This document shows, piece after piece, positions 8,601-16,033 of a stretch of DNA of 32,140 bases. Position 1 is the stretch's first letter; each line of letters opens with the position of its first letter. The DNA comes from Sphingomonas endophytica (GTDB lineage Bacteria; Pseudomonadota; Alphaproteobacteria; Sphingomonadales; Sphingomonadaceae), in NCBI RefSeq assembly GCF_001476895.1, contig NZ_LDTB01000043.1, positions 1 through 32,140 on the forward strand. Reading direction: 5' to 3'. The notes under the pieces are model-generated. The model had not been told where the DNA came from. It did not search any database and was given only the letters and a program-made list of their open reading frames with translations. A program made the position numbers and the translations under genes.

Positions 8601-8721
8601 CCAGACCCACATCGGTCGCACCCGCCGTGAAGGTGAGCGATCGACCGCCACTCCGCACATCGACGGATGACGGAAAGACGAGCGACGTCAGTCGCGGTGC
8701 GGTCGTGTCGGCCTGTGCCAT
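5611..8721 (-). CDS. Large RTX (hemolysin-type Ca-binding repeat) protein, predicted type I secreted adhesin or matrix protein
   Basis: A 1036-residue protein with an acidic, Gly/Asp-rich architecture and no N-terminal signal peptide. Residues 4-384 are three tandem 127-residue domains, each starting DTTAP and containing a DKAGNTSYYY motif (Ig-like/bacterial surface type). Residues about 386-505 resemble a Calx-beta domain, ending RDNDF. Residues 524-928 are about 45 nonapeptides of the GGxGxDxLx type that bind Ca2+ as a beta-roll. Residues about 929-1036 resemble the serralysin C-terminal domain (DFQRGDKIDLTAID), the usual type I secretion signal region. The ATG at 8721 has a purine-rich GAGGGGG about 8 nt upstream. 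No ABC exporter, membrane-fusion protein or TolC-like gene is present in the window. A role in binding cells or polysaccharide is inference. No protease zinc motif (HExxH) is present. Confidence 0.9.
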   Translation of the reverse strand: MAQADTTAPRLTSLVFPSSVDVRSGGRSLTFTAGATDVGLGVDSVFVSFDKSWQGMYNNTSYMSAYELRDSFADGYSSSSIFFNTASGSGTYTISSVSVMDKAGNTSYYYYSDLIRLGIQTSFTIVSNAVADTTAPQLTSLVFPSSVDVRNGGQSITFTAGATDVGLGVDSIFVNFDKSWQGTSGNTNYMRASDAIDSFADGYSSSSTFVDSASGSGTYTISSVSVSDKAGNTSYYYASDLSRLGIQTSFTITGNTVADTTAPRLTSLVFPSSVDITNGGQSITFTAGATDVGAGVSSIFVSFDKRWQGTSGNINYMTASDAVDSFADGYSSGSTFVDSASGSGTYTISSVSVSDKAGNTSYYYASDLTRLGIQTSFQIIDRNLAASATVTAPSYVMEGNDASLPMTLTLRNVTTAATTVSLAYVMSDSTATDGTDVIIPISSSRYSISQSPAGDYVITLPIVTIRDDFEQEGEETIAIRVTASGQVFDSGSDSTIVRVQIRDNDFHAMATGGVLVGTGMNDALFGLGGNDEMYAGGGNDRIDGGAGRDVVYAGAGADLVIGGDGDDQLYGEDGSDELYGGAGNDRIDGGVGVDMLFGGTGADLMLGGSGNDQLRGEADADALYGQDGSDMLDGAAGGDVLYGGAGGDTLLGGTEDDQLYGDEDHDGLYGQDGNDRLDGGTGEDMLYGGNGSDVLLGGAGNDQLSGGEGEDLLMGQGDDDYLIGENGNDQLYGGDGGDVLSGGFGADQLSGDAGNDLLLGGGDNDLIEGGEGQDSLYGQSGNDYLDGGAGVDYLYGDYGSDTILGGGGADQLFGEADGDSLYGQDGDDRLDGGAGADFLFGGAGADLLLGGAEDDQLFGEDDGDGLYGQDGNDRLDGGAGVDFLYGGSGNDMIVGGAGDDQLNGQDGADYLLGGTGRDILNGGAGADVFFFASASDSTTTERDLVQDFQRGDKIDLTAIDANQAAGGVQGFTFIGSAAFSGAGQLRLYQQSGLWYADGDTDGDGRADFSLEIATNGYVLAATDFYGLSSTLPTSSI
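5938..7152 (-). repeat. RTX repeat array: about 45 x 27 bp, with 135-bp higher-order units
   Basis: This segment encodes the 405-residue nonapeptide array. Six stretches follow a 45-residue (135-bp) super-period of five nonapeptides, most starting LYGQDGxDxLDG: residues 623-667, 668-712, 713-757 (degenerate) and, after an 18-residue spacer, 776-820, 821-865 and 866-910. The array therefore grew by duplicating five-nonapeptide blocks as well as single units. Confidence 0.88.
7570..8712 (-). repeat. Three tandem 381-bp repeats encoding 127-residue surface domains
   Basis: The period is exactly 127 codons (ADTTAP at residues 4, 131 and 258). The second and third units share long near-identical DNA stretches, for example around 7600-7650 and 7980-8030. 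The first unit is more diverged and visibly richer in A and T. This looks like fairly recent domain duplication. Confidence 0.88.
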
Positions 8722-8792
8722 GATGATTCCCCCTCGGCCGTGACCGGCGCATTAACGGAAGTTTTTAGGGGAGAGCGAAACATCGGACAAGT

Positions 8793-10001
8793 TCACCGGC
8801 GATTAAGTCGTGCCGCATCGGAGAGCACTGCCGTCAACGCGTCGACACCGTGATCGAACGACAGATGCGCGTCATAGTAACGCCGCCCGGCCTCACCCAT
8901 CGCCGCGCGCGCGGCCGGCGGCATCGCCATCAGCGACCGGACCGCCGCCACCATCGCGTCGGATGATTCCGGTTCGAAGGCGATCCCCGCTCCGGCCGCC
9001 GCGACCATCGCCGCGGCATCACCGCGCACCCCCATCAGAATCGGGCGGCCGACCGCCAGATAGGCCTGAGTCTTCGAGGGGATGGTGATCGCGAACAGCG
9101 GATCGTCGCGCAGGTGCACCAGCAGTGCATCCGCCTCGGCAAAGACCGCGCCCATGTCGCGCGGATGGCGCGGCGGCAGAAAGCGGATGGTGTCGAGCCC
9201 TTCCGCCTCGGCCTCCGCGCGCAGCGCATCGGCATCGACCCCGCCCCCGATCAACGTGAACCGTGCCGCGACCCCCTCGTCCCGCAATCGGCGCGCGGCC
9301 CGGATGACGGTATCGAGCGCCTGGGCCTTGCCCATGTTGCCGGCGAACAGGATCTCGAACCGCTCGCCCGCGGCGGTCGCCGGCAGCGACAGGGCGGCGA
9401 TGTCGTCGGGTGCCCAGTTGGGCACGACCGTGACCTGCGCCCCCGGGATCCGGCTGGAGATTCGCGCCGCGAACCCCGGCGACAGCACGACGATCCGGGC
9501 GGCGCGCCGGAAGACGAAGTCGGTCCAGCCGCCGACCAGGCGCAACAGCCTGCCGTTGTTCACCATCCCGGTCGCGGCCAGTGTTTCCGGCCACAGATCC
9601 TGGACGTCGATGACGAACGGCACCCGGCGCACCAGCCGCAGCAGGACCGCCGCGGCGGCCGCGGTCATCGGCGGAGTATAGACATAGACGACATCGGGCC
9701 GCCGCACCGTCAGCGCCAGCAGGGTCGAGGAGACAGCGAACGAGGCGTAGTTCAGTATCCGGCGCAGCGCCGAACGATCATGGCTGGGGTAGAGCGCGCC
9801 CCGTGTGACGCGGATCCCGTCCATCCATTCGCGCCGGATCGCCCGGATCCGATAACCGTCATAGACCCGCCCCCCGGGATAATTGGGAAAGCCGGTCAGT
9901 ACCTCCACCTCGTGTCCGCGCTCGCGCAGCGCCACGGCCAGCGGCAGTCCCTTGAAATGCGGTTCCGGCTGGAACCACTGGGTCAGGATCAGGATACGCA
10001 C
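8793..10001 (-). CDS. Glycosyltransferase family 4, WbuB-like (probable L-FucNAc transferase)
   Basis: A 402-residue GT-B fold enzyme. The N-terminus ILTQWFQPEPHFKG, then GFPNYPGG and DGIRVTRGALYPSHD, resemble the WbuB group found in O-antigen clusters that contain L-FucNAc. The C-terminal donor half shows ILFAGNMGKAQ (about 220-230) and TIPSKTQAYLAVGRPIL, where GT4 enzymes grip the nucleotide sugar. It would add a sugar to the lipid-linked intermediate on the cytoplasmic face of the membrane. It lies 4 bp downstream of the next GT and is the last gene of the fnl-led operon. L-FucNAc as donor is inferred from the fnlABC genes upstream plus the WbuB resemblance. Confidence 0.85.
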   Translation of the reverse strand: MRILILTQWFQPEPHFKGLPLAVALRERGHEVEVLTGFPNYPGGRVYDGYRIRAIRREWMDGIRVTRGALYPSHDRSALRRILNYASFAVSSTLLALTVRRPDVVYVYTPPMTAAAAAVLLRLVRRVPFVIDVQDLWPETLAATGMVNNGRLLRLVGGWTDFVFRRAARIVVLSPGFAARISSRIPGAQVTVVPNWAPDDIAALSLPATAAGERFEILFAGNMGKAQALDTVIRAARRLRDEGVAARFTLIGGGVDADALRAEAEAEGLDTIRFLPPRHPRDMGAVFAEADALLVHLRDDPLFAITIPSKTQAYLAVGRPILMGVRGDAAAMVAAAGAGIAFEPESSDAMVAAVRSLMAMPPAARAAMGEAGRRYYDAHLSFDHGVDALTAVLSDAARLNRR

Positions 10002-10005
10002 GGCG

Positions 10006-11265
10006 TCAACGCCCCCCTACCCCGCCGGGGAATGCGGGCCCGCACTCCCCGGTTCCGGTCCGGAGCAGCGGAGACAGCGCCACACGTAGCGCGTCGATCG
10101 CATATCGCCCCCGCACCCGGTCGCGGAACTCTTCGCCCCTCGCCGCCAGCATTGCCGGCGTCTGGCGCGCGGCTGCGTTGATCGCGGCGGCGATCCCGGC
10201 GGGCGTCTCGTCGTCGATCGACAATGTAGCGTCGATCAGCTCGTCCGACAGGCTGGGCAGCCGCGTCGTCATTACCGCCCGGCCCGAGGCCGCATATTCG
10301 ATGAGCTTCGAGGGCGACGACATCCGGGCCAGCGCCCCGCCCGCCGGGCGGGGATTGATGAGGATATCGGCGTTCGCCATCTCGTCGACCAGCCGCGCCT
10401 GGTCGACCAGCCCCCCCCAGACCAGCGCCGGATGACGATCCGCCATCGCGGCGATTGCCGGCTCCAGCGGTCCGCGGCCGAACAGTCGCACCTCGATCCC
10501 CGGATCGAGCAGCGGCACCGCATCGAGCAGGGCGGCGATGCCATATTCCGGGCTCAGCCCGCCGAAATACAGGACGCGGCAGGTGCCATCGGAGGAACGA
10601 TCGCGGGGAACGGCATCGACCCGTTCCTCGAGCATGTCGTCATAAATTCCGGGCACGACGAGCGCGGGCCGCCCCGGCGCATAGGTCGCCGCCAGCGTTT
10701 CCGACAGCGCGATCGCGAAGTCGAATCGCCGGGCCAGGCCGATCGACAGACGCCGGTCGATGGCTTTGAGCAGGCGTCGGATCCGCCCGTCGGTCGGCAG
10801 GATCACACCCTGCTGATCGGTGAGGACAACGCCGATCCGCACCCCCGACGCCTTCAGCAGAAGGGCTGCCAGGAGGTTGGGCAGGTGGAGGCCGTGGACC
10901 ACCGCCACGTCGAGGCGCCGCATCGCCGGATAACGAGACACCAGCGCCGCGAACCGACTGACGTGCTTTGCGACCATCAAGTTGACGAACGGCAACGCGG
11001 TTACGGTTCGGCCACCACGGTCATGGGTTCCACCGCCGAACCCGATCCGGCGTCCGATCGGATAATCCTGGACGGGGGCAAAGCTATACCCGTCGAACCG
11101 GTCGAAGCTGCTGCCGAGCAGTTCCAGCAGGACCAGCCCGAACCGATGGGTCTGGATGGCCGGGGTGGGATCTATCCGGATCAGTTCGTCCAGCATGTCG
11201 TCGGATACGACATAGCCGATCAACGCCCCGGCCCGCGGTCGCCCGTCACGCGGACCGACCGTCAT
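10006..11265 (-). CDS. Glycosyltransferase, GT4-like
   Basis: A 419-residue protein started at ATG 11265, which overlaps the stop of the upstream wzy-like gene (ATGA). The C-terminal half has GT-B features: VLYFGGLSPEYG, VRLFGRGPLE and, near the end, SSPSKLIEYAASGRAV, the donor-site helix common in GT4. The N-terminal half contains VVHGLHLPNLLAALLLK, typical of an acceptor domain. It should build the repeat unit on undecaprenyl diphosphate in the cytoplasm. The sugar and linkage cannot be read from sequence. A longer upstream open frame exists but only shadows the wzy-like gene. Confidence 0.82.
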   Translation of the reverse strand: MTVGPRDGRPRAGALIGYVVSDDMLDELIRIDPTPAIQTHRFGLVLLELLGSSFDRFDGYSFAPVQDYPIGRRIGFGGGTHDRGGRTVTALPFVNLMVAKHVSRFAALVSRYPAMRRLDVAVVHGLHLPNLLAALLLKASGVRIGVVLTDQQGVILPTDGRIRRLLKAIDRRLSIGLARRFDFAIALSETLAATYAPGRPALVVPGIYDDMLEERVDAVPRDRSSDGTCRVLYFGGLSPEYGIAALLDAVPLLDPGIEVRLFGRGPLEPAIAAMADRHPALVWGGLVDQARLVDEMANADILINPRPAGGALARMSSPSKLIEYAASGRAVMTTRLPSLSDELIDATLSIDDETPAGIAAAINAAARQTPAMLAARGEEFRDRVRGRYAIDALRVALSPLLRTGTGECGPAFPGGVGGR

Positions 11266-12404
11266 GACGGGGTTCCGACCGTCGCCCGCTCGTTCCGGCC
11301 GCTGGGAAAGTAGAAGGCCGAAATCGCGGGCAGGAACCAGATCGGACTGGTGATGAACGACAGGATGAAGACACCCAGGAGCGCAGGATAGCGTCGCCCG
11401 AGGCTGCCCAGCAGAACGGCGAACCCCAGGAGCCCCGGCAGCCCGTAGCGCATCGCAATCTGGGTATAGCTGTCCCACGATCCCAGATCATATTGCTGGT
11501 AGATGAGGGTGTATTCAACGCTGCCGATGCCCAGCGGGTTGTCGAGGAAGAAGTAGAAAGCCGATACCGACGGCATGAACCGCGGTCCAAACACCGCGTC
11601 GTTGGCGATCTTGCTTTCATACTGGCCGAGCAGGAATTCCTGTGTCGCCCCGAAGAAGATGACGATCAACGCGATCAGCAACAGACGATAGCGGACATCG
11701 AACTTTGTCGAGACCAGGAACAGGGCGACAGCGATGCCGGCAGTCGACACTGTCGACAGCACGACGAGAAGATAGAAGCCGCAGATCCGGTCGGGCCGGC
11801 CGAGCCGGCGCAGCCGGGCATACAGTGCGACGTTGACGAGCAGCTGGTAGAACCCCGGCTCGCTCGCGAAACCCGCGTTACGGATCACGGGGTCGGGATT
11901 CATCACCACGTTGAGGATGAACGCGGTTCGATGGGTCGTTTCCCGATAGGTGTATTCGGGGAACAGATAGGCGATATCGGGGCGGATCGCGACGATCACG
12001 AAGACGATGAACGACGGGACGGCGATATACAGGAAGACCCGTTCATAGATCTGCAGATAGGGGGTGTCGCCGGTAGATTGCGACAGGACGAAGCCCGAGA
12101 ACAGCAGGACGGGAATGGCGATGAACGACATCGTCACGAACCCGATGCGGGTCGAGAAGCTTAGATCGTAGATCGAGATCGGCAGGATCAGCACGACGAA
12201 CAGCAGCATCAGCTGCAGGGCATGGGGATTGGGACGGCGCAGCGACCCGAGCAGGATCAGAAGCCCGAGGCCGGTCGCGACCAGCCCCGCGCTCTCGCCC
12301 AGCGCGGGTGTCGTCGACACGAAGACGAAGGCGCCCAGCTTCCACCGGGTCGCGAGCGATGGGCCCGCCGACAAGGACGACGAGGTCGGCGGATACGACG
12401 TCAC
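11262..12404 (-). CDS. Wzy-type polysaccharide polymerase candidate
   Basis: A very hydrophobic protein of 380 residues with about ten membrane segments and a larger periplasmic loop near the middle (around ATRPDIAY to NPDPVIRN by position). The context, immediately downstream of wzx and between glycosyltransferases, fits Wzy, which joins flipped repeat units at the periplasmic face of the inner membrane. The start is taken as GTG 12404, whose GTGA overlaps the stop of the flippase. Wzy proteins share little sequence, so the call rests on topology, size and position. There is a second polymerase/ligase-type protein at 20450-21877. Confidence 0.7.
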   Translation of the reverse strand: MTSYPPTSSSLSAGPSLATRWKLGAFVFVSTTPALGESAGLVATGLGLLILLGSLRRPNPHALQLMLLFVVLILPISIYDLSFSTRIGFVTMSFIAIPVLLFSGFVLSQSTGDTPYLQIYERVFLYIAVPSFIVFVIVAIRPDIAYLFPEYTYRETTHRTAFILNVVMNPDPVIRNAGFASEPGFYQLLVNVALYARLRRLGRPDRICGFYLLVVLSTVSTAGIAVALFLVSTKFDVRYRLLLIALIVIFFGATQEFLLGQYESKIANDAVFGPRFMPSVSAFYFFLDNPLGIGSVEYTLIYQQYDLGSWDSYTQIAMRYGLPGLLGFAVLLGSLGRRYPALLGVFILSFITSPIWFLPAISAFYFPSGRNERATVGTPS

Positions 12405-13726
12405 GGACGTCCGGTAAGGAACGATTGCCACCTGATCCCCATGGTTGCGAGCTGCCGGAAGAACAGAACGACGGTCCACGATACGCTGACGAGCGTGCAT
12501 AAGCCAAGGCCCGCGATCACCCCCACCAGCCCCGCCTGGGCATAGCCGAACGCCACGGCCGCCGCCTTGAGCGGCACGTTGGCGATCTGGACCACGACCA
12601 TTGCCCGTTCCAGCCCCATGACCGGGGCGGCAAGCGGGGCGATGATGAAGATCGCCTGGACGAGCTGGACCAGAACGTAAAGCGTCAGTTCCCGGTGATA
12701 GGGGGCGATCACCGGCCCCCACAACGCCGCGATCCACGGCGCCATCGCGATGAAAACCACCCCCGCGGCCAGCGACCCCGCGGCGATCACGATCCAGTAG
12801 AGGCGGGCGATGCGGACGAAGGCCGCGCCGTCGCGCGCGGCGTAGAGCAGCGCGAGCCGTGCGATGAGGCCGGCGGTGGCGATGTTGATCGCGACGGCGA
12901 TGAGGCCGCCGGTGCGTACGATCGGCTGGAAGATGCCGACCACCGCCGCATCCGCGAACGCATAGAGGACGAGGAGGTCGAGCCAGCCGGCGACATTGGT
13001 CAGGATCGCCAGGATCCAGAACATCGCGCCCCGCCGTACCGTGTCGCGCACGCCATGGCGCCACGGCACGGCAGCGGCGGGCCGGTGGGAGGCGCCGATC
13101 GCGCGCCGCCACGCCCATCCGGCACCGGCCAGCCCGATGAGGCTGCATCCCGCGTACAGCCAAGGCAGTTCCCCGGCGCGAAGCATGCCCATCGCATCAA
13201 GCGGCACGAACAGCGCGACGAAGGCGATGGGGATGAAACTGCCTTGCCAGAAGACCGCGGCCGGGACGAGCTGCCAGCCGCGCAGCGCCTCGGTCACGAT
13301 CCACAGCCAGGCGAGAAGGACGATCGTCGGAGCAAAGGCCGGGATCATGCCGCCGCCATCGGCGCCCCAGATATCAGCCGCAACCGCGACCGACAGGGCA
13401 ACGGCCAGCGCAGCCGGCAGCGTCACCGCCAGCGAGCGGTCGATCGTCGCGCGCGCACGTCCGGCATCGCCCTCCACCTTCATCTCGGCGATGTCGCGCA
13501 ACGCCAGCTGCTCCTGTCCCAGCCGGCCGACCGCGGCCCCGATCATGACGTAGCTGAGCGCGACCTGGAACAAACCGTTCGCCTCCGCGCCGAAACGCCG
13601 GACGATCAGGAGGTTCATCAGGAAGGTGGCCGCGATGCCCCCGCCGCGCAGCACCAGCAGGCGCGACACCCCGACCAGCTCGTACAGCGCCGGCATCAGG
13701 CGAACCGGTATCAGCCGGGGGGGCAT
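12401..13726 (-). CDS. Wzx-type lipid-linked oligosaccharide flippase (MATE/MOP superfamily)
   Basis: A multi-spanning membrane protein of 441 residues with roughly twelve hydrophobic helices. The N-terminal segment GGGIAATFLMNLLIVRRFG followed by ANGLFQVALSYV matches the first helices of polysaccharide exporters of the Wzx/RfbX type. It should flip the undecaprenyl-linked repeat unit to the periplasmic face. The start chosen here, ATG 13726, overlaps the stop of the upstream GT by one base (TGATG). Upstream in-frame ATGs at 13729, 13735 and 13756 are possible and would lengthen the overlap. Its downstream neighbour, the Wzy candidate, overlaps it by 4 bp. Confidence 0.83.
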   Translation of the reverse strand: MPPRLIPVRLMPALYELVGVSRLLVLRGGGIAATFLMNLLIVRRFGAEANGLFQVALSYVMIGAAVGRLGQEQLALRDIAEMKVEGDAGRARATIDRSLAVTLPAALAVALSVAVAADIWGADGGGMIPAFAPTIVLLAWLWIVTEALRGWQLVPAAVFWQGSFIPIAFVALFVPLDAMGMLRAGELPWLYAGCSLIGLAGAGWAWRRAIGASHRPAAAVPWRHGVRDTVRRGAMFWILAILTNVAGWLDLLVLYAFADAAVVGIFQPIVRTGGLIAVAINIATAGLIARLALLYAARDGAAFVRIARLYWIVIAAGSLAAGVVFIAMAPWIAALWGPVIAPYHRELTLYVLVQLVQAIFIIAPLAAPVMGLERAMVVVQIANVPLKAAAVAFGYAQAGLVGVIAGLGLCTLVSVSWTVVLFFRQLATMGIRWQSFLTGRP

Positions 13727-14868
13727 CATCGGCATCGGTCGACGACTTGCCGCCAAGCCGCATCGAAGCCGGCGGCCGAGAAGGCGGTCAGGGCATGGGT
13801 GTGGTTGGCGGCGGCCAGCCGCGTGCGTTCGTCACGGCCGTCGAGCAGCCGTGTACAGACCGCCAGCCATGCCGCGACGTCCCCGGGTGGCGCCATCAAG
13901 CAGTTCGTCCCAGGATCGGCGAAATCCTCCAGCCCTGGCAGGTCAGAGACGACAAACGTACGCCCGCACAGTCCCGCCTCGATCGCCGGCCGACAAAAAT
14001 GCGGATCGGTGATCGGCAGCAACAGCAGCCGGGCGTCGCGCAGGAAGGGAGCCACGTCGGCGACGAATCCCGCCACGGACAGCGACGATCCGCGCGCCGT
14101 CAGCATCGCGCGCGTCGCCTCGATCCGGGCCTGCCAAGATGCGTCCACCGCTCCCACAAGCATCGCCCGGACTGGCCGCGCAGTCGATAGCCGCTCGATC
14201 AGTGCGAGGAAGAGCGCGATGCCCTTGATGCGCGCGCTGCCGCCCAGGAAGACGAAGTCGTACCCCGCCAGGGTATCGTCTGATGGCAACGCCGCAGCGA
14301 CGTCGAACGGATTGGCCGCAACGATGCTGGCGATTCCCTGCATCGCGGCGCGCGCCGACCATGACCGGCTGATCGACACGACGGTATCGACCGATCGCAA
14401 CAGCCGCCGTTGCGTCGTTCCCCGTGCGCCGGACAGGAAGGCGTTCTCCTGAACGATGCAGACTCGGCGGGCGCGGATCCCGGCGGCCGCGATTGCGGCC
14501 AGAAACGGCAGGTCGATCGAGGATGTCACGACGATCGCGTCATATTCGGCGAGAACCCCGGCATGACGCCGTGCCCAGCGGAACGATGCCGTCGCCCGGA
14601 TCGGCGCGCAAAAGGCATGATACAGGAAGGCGCGGCGGCTGGCCCCCGCATAGGCAGGCAGGACCGGGCGCGGTGGCAGGACGAAGTCGGCGACGGCCGT
14701 CGACGCCGCGATATCGCCGTAAGCTTCCGCCGCATCCCCGGCCAGCGTCACCGCCGCGCGCCGGGCAAGCGCGGCGATGGCGGCGCGATTGTAGAGGCCG
14801 GCCCCGCCGATTACCGGCACATGGGGCAGCACCAGGATCCGCGGCGATGCCGGGGCACCGTCAGTCAT
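13726..14868 (-). CDS. Glycosyltransferase (GT-B fold, GT4-like)
   Basis: A 380-residue protein from ATG 14868. The N-terminus ILVLPHVPVIGGAGLYNRA is the glycine-rich acceptor-domain loop seen in GT-B enzymes. In the C-terminal half, YDFVFLGGSARIKG marks the start of the donor domain, and RPAIEAGLCGRTFVVSDLPGL is the equivalent of the GT4 donor-binding helix. It would add one sugar to the growing unit in the cytoplasm. A TTG at 14892 could extend it by eight residues but has no better ribosome binding site. It follows fnlC after 27 bp and overlaps wzx. Confidence 0.78.
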   Translation of the reverse strand: MTDGAPASPRILVLPHVPVIGGAGLYNRAAIAALARRAAVTLAGDAAEAYGDIAASTAVADFVLPPRPVLPAYAGASRRAFLYHAFCAPIRATASFRWARRHAGVLAEYDAIVVTSSIDLPFLAAIAAAGIRARRVCIVQENAFLSGARGTTQRRLLRSVDTVVSISRSWSARAAMQGIASIVAANPFDVAAALPSDDTLAGYDFVFLGGSARIKGIALFLALIERLSTARPVRAMLVGAVDASWQARIEATRAMLTARGSSLSVAGFVADVAPFLRDARLLLLPITDPHFCRPAIEAGLCGRTFVVSDLPGLEDFADPGTNCLMAPPGDVAAWLAVCTRLLDGRDERTRLAAANHTHALTAFSAAGFDAAWRQVVDRCR

Positions 14869-14895
14869 CGCCGGGCAGGCAGGCAGCGCCAATCG

Positions 14896-16032
14896 TCAGC
14901 CAGCATACGCCTTCCACACCGTCCGCTTCACATAGTCGGTGTAGCTGACGATGATCCGCAGCACCTTGTCCGAGACGTTGGGCATCGAATAGTCGGCGAC
15001 CGGGCGCAGGCCGCGCGCATCGCCACGGCCCTCCGTGGCCAGGATGTCGAGCGCCTGCAGAACGCGGTCCCGGCCCAGCCCGACCATCATCACCGCGCCC
15101 TCCTCCATCGCTTCGGGGCGCTCGTGCGCCTCGCGGATGTTGAGTGCGGGAAAGCGCAGGATCGACGCTTCCTCGCTGATCGTTCCGCTGTCCGACAGGA
15201 CCGCCCGGGCGTTCATCTGGAGCGCGTTGTAGTCGAGGAAGCCGAACGGCTTGAGCAGGCGGACCCGCGGGTCGAAGATCAGGCCGTGCGCGTCGATCCG
15301 CTTGCGGGTGCGCGGATGGGTGCTCACCAGGATCGGCCGGTCGAACCGCTCGGCAATGGCGTTCAGCGTCTCGTGCAGGCGGCGCAGCTGCGGCTCGGCG
15401 TCGACATTCTCTTCGCGGTGGGCGCTGACCAGGAAATACTCGCCTGGGACCAGTTCCTGCCGCGCGAGGATGTCCGATGCCTCGATCCCCGTCCGATAAT
15501 GGTTCAGCACCTCGAACATCGGACTGCCCGTCTTGACGATCCGGTCCGCGGGCAGCCCCTCCGCAAGCAGATAGTCCCGGGCGATGTCCGAATAGGGCAG
15601 GTTGATATCGGCGGTATGGTCGACGATGCGGCGGTTGATCTCCTCGGGCACCCGCATGTCGAAGCAGCGGTTGCCCGCTTCCATGTGGAAGACGGGGATC
15701 CGGCGCCGCTTGGCCGGGATCACGGCCAGGCAGCTATTGGTGTCGCCCAGGATCAGCATCGCGTCGGGGCGCTCGCGCTCCAGCACCGTATCGACCTCGA
15801 TGATGACCCGTCCGATCGTCTCGGCCGCGGTGCCGCCGGCGACCTCCAGGAAATGATCGGGGCGGCGCAGGCCCAGATCATCGAAGAAGACCTGGTTCAG
15901 CTCATAGTCGTAATTCTGTCCGGTATGGACGAGGACATGGTCGGTATGCGCATCGAGCCGGGCCATGACCCGCGACAGCCGGATAATCTCCGGGCGCGTG
16001 CCGACCACGGTCATGACCTTCATGCGGTTCAT
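14896..16032 (-). CDS. fnlC: UDP-N-acetyl-L-fucosamine-forming C2 epimerase (FnlC/CapG, UDP-GlcNAc 2-epimerase family)
   Basis: A 378-residue member of the UDP-HexNAc 2-epimerase family. FnlC/CapG inverts C2 of UDP-N-acetyl-L-pneumosamine to give UDP-L-FucNAc, the last step of the pathway. Visible motifs are GTRPEIIRLS (11-20), ILGDTNS (94-100), HMEAGNRCFD (116-125), PEEINRR (129-135), SAHREENVD and DSGTISEEAS. The order fnlA-fnlB-fnlC separates it from the paralogue WecB, which works alone on UDP-GlcNAc. The ATG at 16032 has AAAGG about 6 nt upstream and lies one base after the fnlB stop; a second ATG follows at 16023. Confidence 0.92.
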   Translation of the reverse strand: MNRMKVMTVVGTRPEIIRLSRVMARLDAHTDHVLVHTGQNYDYELNQVFFDDLGLRRPDHFLEVAGGTAAETIGRVIIEVDTVLERERPDAMLILGDTNSCLAVIPAKRRRIPVFHMEAGNRCFDMRVPEEINRRIVDHTADINLPYSDIARDYLLAEGLPADRIVKTGSPMFEVLNHYRTGIEASDILARQELVPGEYFLVSAHREENVDAEPQLRRLHETLNAIAERFDRPILVSTHPRTRKRIDAHGLIFDPRVRLLKPFGFLDYNALQMNARAVLSDSGTISEEASILRFPALNIREAHERPEAMEEGAVMMVGLGRDRVLQALDILATEGRGDARGLRPVADYSMPNVSDKVLRIIVSYTDYVKRTVWKAYAG

Positions 16033-16033
16033 C

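Noticed and set aside
11262..13163. Extended 633-codon frame for the Wzy candidate
   Set aside because: The upstream part is the antisense-free shifted frame of wzx and has no hydrophobic character; GTG 12404 with a GTGA overlap is the natural start.
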